A DNA stretch of 15,194 nucleotides. It comes from Actinomycetota bacterium. GTDB taxonomy: Bacteria; Actinomycetota; Actinomycetes; S36-B12; UBA5976. Both the position numbers and the translations under genes were made by a program. The DNA is taken from contig JAPLBX010000076.1 of assembly GCA_026392535.1 (NCBI GenBank), positions 1 through 15,194 on the forward strand. Reading direction: 5' to 3'. The notes below the pieces were generated by a model, which had not been told where the DNA came from, did not search any database, and was given only the letters and a program-made list of their open reading frames with translations. How positions within the stretch are numbered: the first letter of the stretch is position 1; each line of letters starts with the position of its first letter. Below, in pieces: positions 6,935 to 14,359 of this stretch.

Positions 6935-7905
6935 GCCGAGTAACACTGATTGGAAAGCCTGGCTGCCATCTGTGTGACGAAATGCGCAATGTCATTCGCC
7001 AAGTGGTGGGTGAGGATTTCACCGAACTTTCTATTCTTGATGACCGGGAACTCGAAGCCAAGTATCTGCTCGATATTCCAGTGATCTTGGTGGACGGCCA
7101 AAAGGTAGCGATTCATCAGATTTCCAAGTCTCAACTTATCTCCGCTTTGTCAGGAGAGAAGTCAGCAGCCTTCTTTGATTTGGATAACACGCTTATTCGG
7201 GGCTCATCATTTTTCTTGTTTGGTCGCGGCTTAAAGGATTACGGGTATTTCACCACCAAAGACTTCACCAAATTTTTTTGGAAGCAACTTAAATTTGTAG
7301 TCGTTGGCAAAGAGCATTTAGGCGACCAAGATCGGCTGAAAGAATTAGTTCTAAAGATTGCAGCTGGCCATAGTTTGTCAAAACTTGAAGCCTTAGCTGA
7401 TGAACTCATTGAGAAAGAACTCAAACCAAAAATTTATGAACAGACTTTGGCAATTGCGAAAGAACATATTGCTCAAGGTCGTGAAGTTTGGTTGGTTACC
7501 GCTTCTCCACAAAGACTTGCGCAATTACTTGCACAGTCTTTGGGTTTAACTGACGCAATTGGTTCGCAAGCTGTTGTGGTTGACGACATCTTCACTGGTG
7601 AGATATTGGGTAAACCAATTCACGGAAAAGTAAAAGCTGAAGAAGTAGCAAAACTTGCCCGCGAAAAGAATTTTGATTTATCAAAATGCTACGCCTATTC
7701 AGATTCATCTAATGACCTGCCAATGCTAGAAATTGTCGGGCATGCATCAGTAATAAATGGGGACCGAAAACTTCGGGCAATAGCCAAGAAGCGCGGCTGG
7801 TCGATTTATGATTTTCGCAAAATGCGCCATGTTCGCAAGTACGGGATAAATGCCATCATTGCGGCAATTGCTGGGCTATTCGCCCGAACCTTGCGTCGCA
7901 AATAA
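6925..7905 (+). CDS. Glutaredoxin-like / HAD-IB phosphatase fusion protein
   Basis: This 326-residue protein joins two domains. Residues 1-77 are a glutaredoxin-like (DUF836-type) fold with the redox pair C14-x2-C17 (GCHLC) and the cis-Pro loop DIPVI (P52). Residues about 79-315 are a HAD subfamily IB hydrolase of the SerB type: motif I DLDNTL (D85, D87), motif II in WLVTASPQR, the conserved Lys in HGKVKAEE, and motif IV YSDSSNDLPML. In Mycobacterium the corresponding proteins (Rv0508-like and SerB1-like) are separate genes in this neighbourhood. The HAD half probably hydrolyses a phosphomonoester; the substrate is unknown. ATG 6925 lies inside the end of the acyltransferase gene with GAGG at 6914-6917. 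No family-typical stop or restart separates the two domains. Confidence 0.88.
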   Translation: MGLSRVTLIGKPGCHLCDEMRNVIRQVVGEDFTELSILDDRELEAKYLLDIPVILVDGQKVAIHQISKSQLISALSGEKSAAFFDLDNTLIRGSSFFLFGRGLKDYGYFTTKDFTKFFWKQLKFVVVGKEHLGDQDRLKELVLKIAAGHSLSKLEALADELIEKELKPKIYEQTLAIAKEHIAQGREVWLVTASPQRLAQLLAQSLGLTDAIGSQAVVVDDIFTGEILGKPIHGKVKAEEVAKLAREKNFDLSKCYAYSDSSNDLPMLEIVGHASVINGDRKLRAIAKKRGWSIYDFRKMRHVRKYGINAIIAAIAGLFARTLRRK

Positions 7906-8075
7906 TCAAATACGAGTTCACGATTCGGACATCTGCTCACAGATTCCGCTCAATTTTGGTCAATTGCCAATTTCGCTCTAGATTTCGCCACGCCTGGTCA
8001 GCCACACGGTTGACCCCCGACACGGACTTAGGGACGTGGGCCCAGGGGCAAGATCAAGGGCTCAATGCTTTCTAA

Positions 8076-8092
8076 GTTGGTGCACAACCAAC
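8076..8092 (+). promoter_or_regulatory. Small hairpin just before the hemD ribosome binding site
   Basis: GTTGGT (8076-8081) and ACCAAC (8087-8092) form a perfect 6-bp stem with loop GCACA. It directly abuts the AGAGGTGA ribosome binding site (8093-8100) of the next gene. It could affect initiation, but a 6-bp stem can arise by chance. It lies within the 203-bp non-coding gap 7906-8108, which is more GC-rich than its surroundings around 7990-8055. Confidence 0.25.
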
Positions 8093-8108
8093 AGAGGTGA
8101 TTTCGCGC

Positions 8109-8741
8109 ATGAGCGCCACACGCACACAGACCGGATCTGTAACGCTAATCGCAGCAGGTCCTGGAGATGCTCAACTTCTATCAGTTCGCGCAGTTCGCGC
8201 ATTGACCAATGCCACCTTCGTAATGGCAGATCATGACGTGGTTGAAATTGCTAAAAAGTTTGTTGGACACGAAGTTGAGATTGTTGCAGCTGTTGATGGC
8301 GAAGGTTTGCCGCTCGAAAACGCAGCACGTGCAAAGGCAGTAGTCGAAGCCGCAAAGGCTGGACACGAAGTTGCCAGAATCCTTTCGGGAGATCCAGTTC
8401 TCGATGGCGCATTTGCTCGCGAAGTGGCGGCTCTAAATAAATCAAAAATCGTTTTTGAATATGTTCCGTGTGTTTCAACAATCACTGGCGTTGCTGGTTT
8501 TGCTGGCATTGGCCTAACCGCAAACAAAAGTCATGAGGTTCGCATCATTGATGCAAACAATTCAGACATCAATTGGTCAGACCATGTTGCAAGTCATGTA
8601 ACTTTGACAATCTTGAATGGCGCTGACAAAGCTGTTGAAATTTCGGCGATGGTTCAACCGTTGATCAACGCTCGATCATTTCAACATTGGAAGAAATTCC
8701 AGCTGCCGTTAAGAACTCACGCCAAACTGGTGCAGGGTTAA
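8109..8741 (+). CDS. Uroporphyrinogen methyltransferase-like half of a split HemD fusion
   Basis: This 210-residue frame is the N-terminal, tetrapyrrole-methylase-like half of the actinobacterial CysG/HemD fusion (as in Rv0511). It shows the start block VTLIAAGPGDAQLL, the RILSGDPVLDGAFA block and FEYVPCVSTITGVAGFAG, where the usual VPG-x-S-S is changed, so the methyltransferase is probably inactive or degenerate. After about LTILNGADKAVEI (near 8640) the family sequence continues in another frame, and this one runs out at the TAA of 8739-8741. The segment that should join the halves (about 15-25 residues) is missing. ATG 8109 is preceded by AGAGGTGA (8093-8100); GTG 8097 is in frame but lies within that site. 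It may be the 5' part of a pseudogene or one of two separately translated products. Confidence 0.8.
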   Translation: MSATRTQTGSVTLIAAGPGDAQLLSVRAVRALTNATFVMADHDVVEIAKKFVGHEVEIVAAVDGEGLPLENAARAKAVVEAAKAGHEVARILSGDPVLDGAFAREVAALNKSKIVFEYVPCVSTITGVAGFAGIGLTANKSHEVRIIDANNSDINWSDHVASHVTLTILNGADKAVEISAMVQPLINARSFQHWKKFQLPLRTHAKLVQG

Positions 8742-9652
8742 TGGTGATTGGTGAATCTGTTGGAAAGCGCAGCACTCTTTCCTGGTTCGAAGCTAAGCCA
8801 CTTTTCGGCTGGAGAATCTTGATTCCAAAAACCAAAGACGCATTGCGTGAAGCGATTTTGGAATTGGAATCACTTGGCGCAACTGTTACTGAAGTGCCAA
8901 CCGTTTCAGTGGAATCACCACGTACTCCTCAGCAAATGGAACGCGCTGTTCACGGTTTAGTTTCTGGCCGTTACGAATGGATTATTTTCACTAGCCACAA
9001 TGCGGTTAAAGCTGTTTGGGGCAAGTGCCAAGAATTCGGACTAGATGCACGCGCATTCGCTGGACTCAAAATTGCAACTACAGGTGAAGGCACCGCGGAT
9101 CAATTAGCAAAATTCGGTATCCGCCCAGACTTGGCTTTAGCAGAACACCTTTCAACTGCAGATTTGCTAGATGAATTTCCTGAGTTTGATGAACTTCTCG
9201 ATCCAATCAATCGGGTTTTCTTGCCACGTGCTGATATTGCAACTGAATCACTTGCAGCAGGTTTAATTGAACTTGGCTGGGAAGTTGACGATGTGACTGC
9301 ATACCGAACAGTTCGCGCAGCACCACCAGCAGTTGAAATTCGCGATGCAATTAAATCCGGTGGATTCGACGCCGTCTTGTTTACATCTTCTTCAACTGTT
9401 CGCAACTTGGTTGGTATTGCTGGAAAACCACACACCGCGACTGTGATTGCATGCATCGGGCCGCAGACTGCAAAGACCTGTGAAGAACATGGTTTGCGAG
9501 TTGACGTCCTAGCTGCTGAGCCAGTGGTTGACGCGCTGATCAAAGATTTGGCAAACCACGGTGCCAGCCTGCGTGAGATTGCAGTCGAGCAGGGTGAAAC
9601 TTCCTGGCGTCCGAGTCGGCGAAGAAGCGCGGTTCGCCGTAAGGTCACCTAG
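8741..9652 (+). CDS. hemD: Uroporphyrinogen-III synthase half of the split HemD fusion
   Basis: Uroporphyrinogen-III synthase closes and inverts ring D of hydroxymethylbilane to give uroporphyrinogen III, the last step common to heme and siroheme. The 303-residue frame from ATG 8741 holds the whole domain: GWRILIPKTKDALREAI, ERAVHGLVSGRYEWIIFTS, LLPRAD-like FLPRADIATESLAAGL, VTAYRTVRAAPP, FDAVLFTSSSTVRNLVGIAG and VIACIGPQTAKTCEEHGL, all closely matching the mycobacterial HemD half. The frame is open upstream to 8639 and reads FGDGSTVDQRSIISTLEEIP, the end of the methyltransferase domain, so this was once one gene. TAATG at 8739-8743 overlaps the stop of the preceding frame, allowing coupled re-initiation; TTG 8687 is another possible start. 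The next gene begins 17 bp downstream. Confidence 0.85.
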   Translation: MVIGESVGKRSTLSWFEAKPLFGWRILIPKTKDALREAILELESLGATVTEVPTVSVESPRTPQQMERAVHGLVSGRYEWIIFTSHNAVKAVWGKCQEFGLDARAFAGLKIATTGEGTADQLAKFGIRPDLALAEHLSTADLLDEFPEFDELLDPINRVFLPRADIATESLAAGLIELGWEVDDVTAYRTVRAAPPAVEIRDAIKSGGFDAVLFTSSSTVRNLVGIAGKPHTATVIACIGPQTAKTCEEHGLRVDVLAAEPVVDALIKDLANHGASLREIAVEQGETSWRPSRRRSAVRRKVT

Positions 9653-9669
9653 TACCGATTGGAGTTGCT

Positions 9670-10311
9670 GTGGGTGTGCGCACTGTTGTGCATGTAATGC
9701 GTCACGGCGAGGTCTTCAATCCATCAAAAGTTCTTTACGGACGAATTCCAGGATTTAGACTCTCGAAACTTGGCGAAGAAATGGCCGAAGTAGTGGCCGC
9801 ATCTTTAAACAAGAATGACATCACTTATGTGGTTGCGTCACCTTTAGAGCGTGCGCAACAGACTGCAACCCCAATCGCGAGATCACATAATTTGGAACTA
9901 GCTACCGATAGCAATTTGATAGAAAGCGAAAATGTTTTCGAAGGCCAAAGAGTTTCGGTTGGTGATGGGGTTTTAAGAAACCCTCGCACCTGGAGACATC
10001 TTTGGAATCCGTTCCGCCCATCGTGGGGTGAGCCGTATGTTCAAGTTGCTGCTCGGATGAAACTTGCGATTGAAGATGCTCGTAAAAATGCAGTTGGTCA
10101 TGAAGCGGTTTGTGTCTCACACCAATTACCGATTTGGGTGGCTCGACTCGATGGTGAGAAAAGAAGCTTCCTACACGATCCACGCAAACGTCAGTGCAGT
10201 CTTGCGTCTTTAACTTCTTTTGTTTTTGACGATGACAAACTTGTTTCTATTGAATACAGCGAACCGGCAGCAGAATTAGTTGCGAAAGCATCCAAAGGTG
10301 CTGGTGCATGA
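9670..10311 (+). CDS. Histidine phosphatase (phosphoglycerate-mutase-like)
   Basis: The 213-residue protein is a member of the branch-1 histidine phosphatase superfamily, using a phospho-histidine intermediate. The catalytic RHG motif is at residues 11-13 (VMRHGEVFNP), with SPLERAQQTATPIA, an acid/base region LIESENVFEG and the second catalytic His in CVSHQLPIW. It matches the Rv0525-like protein that lies just before the cytochrome c maturation genes in mycobacteria. The true substrate is unknown and it should not be taken for a glycolytic mutase. GTG 9670 follows GGAG (9661-9664). Its stop overlaps the next start by 4 bp (ATGA), so it is probably part of the same transcript as the four maturation genes. 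Confidence 0.9.
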   Translation: MGVRTVVHVMRHGEVFNPSKVLYGRIPGFRLSKLGEEMAEVVAASLNKNDITYVVASPLERAQQTATPIARSHNLELATDSNLIESENVFEGQRVSVGDGVLRNPRTWRHLWNPFRPSWGEPYVQVAARMKLAIEDARKNAVGHEAVCVSHQLPIWVARLDGEKRSFLHDPRKRQCSLASLTSFVFDDDKLVSIEYSEPAAELVAKASKGAGA

Positions 10312-10865
10312 TTCGCAAAGTTGTGGCGCTGATAATGCTAATGATTTCATTAGCTAGTTGCGCTTCAAATAACTTAAAGAACGAGGAATCAATCGGCTAC
10401 GTAGCAGCTGATGGCAGCGCAGTTTTGCGAGATGCATCAGAACGTGGTCCTGTAATTGAACTTGCAGGAAATTTGCTAGATGGAACTGCTTGGAAATTGT
10501 CTAACTACCGCGGACAGGTTCTAATTCTTAATGCCTGGGGCCCATGGTGTGCTCCATGCCGAACCGAAGTGCCGAGACTGCAAGAATTACTAAACAAGAA
10601 ATCTGCCGAGGGATTGAAAGTCTTCGGATTTGCAACTCGCACAAACGAATCCGCCGTAAACGCATTCACCGCAAAATACAAAATATCAATTCCACAAATA
10701 GCAGATTTTGATTCTGCTGTTATCTCACAAATTCCAGGTGTGCCTTCGGCCACAGTCCCAGGCACGATCTTTATTGACAAAAAGGGCAGAGTTGCAGGAT
10801 TTGCACTCGGTGCAGCTGATATTTCGTTGATTCGCAGCCTGACCGAATCACTTTTGGAAGAATAG
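10308..10865 (+). CDS. ResA/TlpA-like thioredoxin lipoprotein for cytochrome c maturation
   Basis: This 185-residue protein has an N-terminal lipoprotein signal with lipobox LASC (Cys18 as the lipidated residue), a linker, and a TlpA/ResA thioredoxin fold with the active site WCAPC (C81, C84) in AWGPWCAPCRTEVPRLQ and the cis-Pro loop VPSATVPGTIFID. On the outer face of the membrane it would keep the CxxCH heme-binding thiols of apocytochrome c reduced, taking electrons from CcdA, encoded next. The start overlaps the previous stop by 4 bp and the next gene starts 4 bp after its stop, so translation is likely coupled. Confidence 0.92.
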   Translation: MIRKVVALIMLMISLASCASNNLKNEESIGYVAADGSAVLRDASERGPVIELAGNLLDGTAWKLSNYRGQVLILNAWGPWCAPCRTEVPRLQELLNKKSAEGLKVFGFATRTNESAVNAFTAKYKISIPQIADFDSAVISQIPGVPSATVPGTIFIDKKGRVAGFALGAADISLIRSLTESLLEE

Positions 10866-10869
10866 CCAA

Positions 10870-11631
10870 GTGTTTATTGCTGATGTAGGTCAAACCGTAA
10901 TGAGTGGTTCGATGTTGCTCGCAATTCCAATCGCAATCGCAGCGGGATTTTTATCTTTTGCCAGTCCTTGCGTGCTACCGCTTGTGCCAGGTTACTTATC
11001 CTTCATATCAGGCCTTAGCCACAAAGAAATTCAAAACTCTGAAGGGTTGACCCAACAAAAATCAAGATTGGTTATGGGTTCACTTGGGTTCATTGCCGGT
11101 TTTAGTTTTCTATTTATTTCTGCCGGTGCAGCATTTGGTCAAGTTGGCTCTTGGCTGAAAGCCAATCAAGATGGTTTAAACATCGTGCTTGGGCTTGTGG
11201 TAATTGTGATGGGTGCAAGTTTTCTAGGTTGGATACCAGCCGCTCAACAAGATTTCAGATTAAGAATGCGAATTCAAGATGGAATTTGGTCAGCGCCGCT
11301 TCTAGGTTTGGTGTTTGGACTTGGCTGGGCCCCTTGCATTGGCCCAACGTTGGCTGCAGTCTTAACTTTAAGTTTCGAAGAAGGTCCGATCCGCGGAGCA
11401 ATTCTTGCTATGTTTTATTGCATTGGACTTGGCGCACCATTTTTATTGGTTGCGTTGGCCTACCGCAAATCTCTTGTGGCGACAAAATTCCTGCGCACTC
11501 ACAGTCGGTCGATTACAAAAATTGGTGGCGCATTCTTGGTGCTGATTGGTTTTGCAATAATGACTGGCTTATGGCAGCAGATGACAATCTTCTTGCAGCA
11601 ATGGGCAGCTAATTTCGGAGTCTTCTTGTGA
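10870..11631 (+). CDS. ccdA: CcdA thiol-disulfide transmembrane transporter
   Basis: CcdA carries reducing equivalents from cytoplasmic thioredoxin across the membrane to ResA. The 253-residue protein has about six membrane segments and both conserved redox cysteines: FLSFASPCVLPLVPGYLSF in the first helix and FGLGWAPCIGPTLAAVL in the middle one, which are related by the family's internal duplication. I use GTG 10870, with GGAAG at 10856-10860; ATG 10900 is an alternative that would keep all helices. The stop overlaps the resB start by 4 bp (GTGA). Confidence 0.93.
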   Translation: MFIADVGQTVMSGSMLLAIPIAIAAGFLSFASPCVLPLVPGYLSFISGLSHKEIQNSEGLTQQKSRLVMGSLGFIAGFSFLFISAGAAFGQVGSWLKANQDGLNIVLGLVVIVMGASFLGWIPAAQQDFRLRMRIQDGIWSAPLLGLVFGLGWAPCIGPTLAAVLTLSFEEGPIRGAILAMFYCIGLGAPFLLVALAYRKSLVATKFLRTHSRSITKIGGAFLVLIGFAIMTGLWQQMTIFLQQWAANFGVFL

Positions 11632-13181
11632 ACGAGGAGTCAACCCAGAACGTCCGGGAAGAAAATCCAATCATTCCGCTTTCTGCCTTTGGCTGGCTTC
11701 GCTGGTTTTGGCGACAACTGACCACCATGCGCGTGGCATTGCAATTGCTTTTCCTACTAGCGGTTGCTTCCATTCCAGGATCGGTATTTCCGCAAAGAAC
11801 AGCATCGCCACTAAAAGTTAATCAGTTCATCTCGGAAAATCCTGGTACTTCAGCTTGGTTAGATCGAATTGGGATGTTTGATGTTTATGGCTCATTTTGG
11901 TTTTCTGCAATCTATTTATTATTGATGGTTTCACTCGTCGGTTGCATTATTCCGCGGATGCGGGTTCACGCGAGCGCTATCTTCGCGCCACCGCCTGAGG
12001 CCCCAAAAAATTTGAAGAAGTTTGAATACTCAGAGAGCTTTCAAGTCAATGGCAGTTCGGAAGTTGTGTTTGAGAATCTTCAGTCGATTCAGAGCTATCT
12101 AAAAAAGCGCCACTGGCGAGTGCTATCGAAAAACGGATTTATTGCAGCTGAAAAAGGATTTTTGCGGGAGACCGGTAATTTGATTTTCCATCTGGCAATA
12201 GTTTTCATTTTGATTGCAGTCGCTATCGGTTCAACTTACGGATATCGCGGACAAGTAATTTTGCGTGAAGGTACTGGTTTTTCTAATGTTGTAGCGCAGT
12301 ACGACACTTTTACACCTGGCAGACTTTTCAAGAGTGACGATTTAGTTCCATTCAATGTTCAGTTGGACACGATGGAAGTAACTTTCGAACAAACTGGAGA
12401 GCGTTCGGCAAAAGCAACCGACTTTGCGGCGACCCTTAAATTCCGGGAATCTGCCGATGAGGATTTTCAAACCAAAACTATTGGTGTGAATAATCCACTA
12501 GATATTGGCAGTGCGTCAATGTTTTTACTGGGCTGGGGTTATGCGCCGCACATAATTGTTCGAGATGGTTTGGGAAATATTGTTTTTGATGACACAGTCG
12601 TGTTCCTGCCGCAAGATGCAAACTTCACCTCAACTGGCGTGATCAAGGTGCCGGATATGGAACCACAGTTAGGCATTCAAGGCATTTTTGCACCGACGGC
12701 AATTGTCACATCAGATCAAGGTCCACATTCGATGTATCCAGATTTGGTTAACCCAATGATCTTTGCATCGTTTTGGAGCGGTGATCTTGGTTTGGACAGC
12801 GGCAAACCACAGAACATCTATGCCTTAGATAAAACCAAACTCGAGCGTATTGGTCTGCACGATTTGAAACCAGGTGAAACTTGGGAACTTAAAAACAACA
12901 AAGGTTCTGTGGAGTTTGTCGAAGTAACACAATTTGCAACCTTCAACATTGCATCAGATCCGAGTCAAAACTGGGCTCTGCTTGGCGCGATTTTGGCGAT
13001 TCTTGGAATCATTGCCAGCCTCTATATTCAAAGACGCCGAGTCTGGATTCGAGTGGTGGACGAAGGTGGCAGGAGTGAAGTGATCGTGGCAGCAATTTCG
13101 CGCCATGAAGATGTGGATTTGTCCTTGGTGGTTGCTGACATTGCTTCCCAATGCTCAAATCTTTTGACTGTGCCAAAATAG
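11628..13181 (+). CDS. resB: ResB, system II cytochrome c synthase subunit
   Basis: ResB (CcsB/Ccs1 family) works with CcsA as the heme exporter and synthetase that attaches heme to apocytochrome c outside the membrane. The 517-residue protein has the family layout: a first helix preceded by LRWFWRQLTTMRVAL, a second helix around FWFSAIYLLLMVSLVGCIIPR, a third (GNLIFHLAIVFILIAVAIGS) that contains the conserved heme-liganding His in LIFHLA, a long external domain (about residues 205-440), and a last helix WALLGAILAILGIIASLYI. GTG 11628 overlaps the ccdA stop by 4 bp; the next gene starts 20 bp after it. Confidence 0.92.
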   Translation: MNEESTQNVREENPIIPLSAFGWLRWFWRQLTTMRVALQLLFLLAVASIPGSVFPQRTASPLKVNQFISENPGTSAWLDRIGMFDVYGSFWFSAIYLLLMVSLVGCIIPRMRVHASAIFAPPPEAPKNLKKFEYSESFQVNGSSEVVFENLQSIQSYLKKRHWRVLSKNGFIAAEKGFLRETGNLIFHLAIVFILIAVAIGSTYGYRGQVILREGTGFSNVVAQYDTFTPGRLFKSDDLVPFNVQLDTMEVTFEQTGERSAKATDFAATLKFRESADEDFQTKTIGVNNPLDIGSASMFLLGWGYAPHIIVRDGLGNIVFDDTVVFLPQDANFTSTGVIKVPDMEPQLGIQGIFAPTAIVTSDQGPHSMYPDLVNPMIFASFWSGDLGLDSGKPQNIYALDKTKLERIGLHDLKPGETWELKNNKGSVEFVEVTQFATFNIASDPSQNWALLGAILAILGIIASLYIQRRRVWIRVVDEGGRSEVIVAAISRHEDVDLSLVVADIASQCSNLLTVPK

Positions 13182-13201
13182 CCACCTAATTAAGGAATTG
13201 A

Positions 13202-14101
13202 ATGTCTGTTAACCAAACGTATGCCGAGCTGAGCAACATGTTTGTTTATGGTGCAATGGCTGTGTATACATTTGCGATGTTCGCATTCGCTGCATCTTTT
13301 GCGCAGGGAAGAGATAAAGAATCCAATCCCTTAAACGGACGCAAATCTGGCAACATCGCAATGTCACTGAGTTGGCTCGGCACTGTTGTTCTAGCAGGCG
13401 GCGTTCTTCTTCGCGGATTGTCGGCAGGCCGGGTTCCTTGGGGAAACATGTACGAGTTCAGTATCACCGGAACATTTGGTGTGATGGCTGTGCTGTTGGT
13501 TTATTCACTTAAAAAAGATGTGCGATGGTTCGGACTATTCATTATTTTGCCGGCACTTTTATCACTCGGACTTGCAGTCACAGTTCTCTATACTGAATCA
13601 GCACAATTAATTCCAGCTTTGAAGTCTTATTGGTTGTTGATTCACGTATCAGCTGCGGTTGTTAGCGCTGGCATGTTTGCAATTGGTGGTGTCTTAACTA
13701 TTTTGCAGCTATTAGTAGATCGCGAAGAGAGACGACTAGCTGAAGGTTTAAAGCCATCACGGATGCAAGCAATAACTGCGCGAGTTCCAAATTCGCAAGA
13801 GCTAGATTTACTTTCTTACAAAGTTCACGCATTTGTTTTCCCACTTTGGACTTTCACCGTTGTTGCAGGAGCGATTTGGGCGAGAAGCGCTTGGGGAAGA
13901 TACTGGGGATGGGATCCAAAGGAAACCTGGGCATTTGTTACTTGGGTTGGCTATGCGGCATATCTTCATGCTCGGATAACTGTTGGCTGGAAAGGTAATC
14001 GAGCTGCCTATATTGCATTGATTGCATTTCTGACCTTTATCTTCAACTATTTCTTTGTCAATTTCTTCTTTGCTGGCTTACATGTATATTCTGGTAAATG
14101 A
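13202..14101 (+). CDS. ccsA: CcsA, system II cytochrome c synthase / heme-handling subunit
   Basis: The 299-residue polytopic protein carries the tryptophan-rich WWD-type signature WGRYWGWDPKETWAF that holds heme on the outer side. It also has the conserved helix-borne histidines in YWLLIHVSAAVV, AAYLHARITVGW and FFAGLHVYSG. About eight membrane helices are visible. With ResB it makes the complete system II synthase. Mycobacterial naming varies (ccsA or ccsB). AAGGA in TAATTAAGGAATTGAATG supports ATG 13202. It closes the gpm-like/resA/ccdA/resB/ccsA run. Confidence 0.94.
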   Translation: MSVNQTYAELSNMFVYGAMAVYTFAMFAFAASFAQGRDKESNPLNGRKSGNIAMSLSWLGTVVLAGGVLLRGLSAGRVPWGNMYEFSITGTFGVMAVLLVYSLKKDVRWFGLFIILPALLSLGLAVTVLYTESAQLIPALKSYWLLIHVSAAVVSAGMFAIGGVLTILQLLVDREERRLAEGLKPSRMQAITARVPNSQELDLLSYKVHAFVFPLWTFTVVAGAIWARSAWGRYWGWDPKETWAFVTWVGYAAYLHARITVGWKGNRAAYIALIAFLTFIFNYFFVNFFFAGLHVYSGK

Positions 14102-14131
14102 GGTATTCGAACTGATGAGGTATTTACGAAA

Positions 14132-14359
14132 ATGACACGTTTTCTTCTTTATGCAATCCCGGTGGCACTGCACATCTTTGTTTTGTTTGAAATTGCACAA
14201 ACCAAGATTGTTGCTCTGATGCCGAAATGGGCTTGGTTTTTAATTCAAGTTGTGCCAGTTATCGGACCAATACTTTGGTTGGTAGCAGGAAAGAATCCGC
14301 GAAAATTTAAGCGTGACTCTGGGCCTGACGATGATCTAGATTTCTTAATCGGTCTTTAA
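14132..14359 (+). CDS. Small PLDc_N-type membrane protein
   Basis: The 75-residue protein has two membrane helices (RFLLYAIPVALHIFVLFEIA and WAWFLIQVVPVIGPILWLVA) followed by an acidic tail. The PVIGPILWLVAGKNP block is the signature of the PLDc_N (phospholipase D nuclease N-terminal) family, which also occurs as stand-alone small proteins near menA in actinobacteria. No nuclease domain is present and the function is unknown. It starts 30 bp after ccsA, and its stop TAA shares bases with the convergent menA stop. Confidence 0.85.
   Translation: MTRFLLYAIPVALHIFVLFEIAQTKIVALMPKWAWFLIQVVPVIGPILWLVAGKNPRKFKRDSGPDDDLDFLIGL

Noticed and set aside
8639..8741. Programmed ribosomal frameshift or bypass joining the two hemD frames
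   Set aside because: No slippery heptamer was seen at the joint, and family comparison indicates missing residues as well as a frame change, which a simple slip would not explain.
9100..9648. 182-codon open frame on the minus strand
   Set aside because: It lies antisense to the well conserved uroporphyrinogen-III synthase half, is Ser/Ala/Arg-rich like a shadow frame, and resembles no family.
11151..11612. 153-codon plus-strand frame inside ccdA
   Set aside because: It overlaps the second half of ccdA in another frame, and ccdA has both redox cysteine motifs and its membrane helices; the alternative has Trp/Ser/Arg-rich shadow composition.
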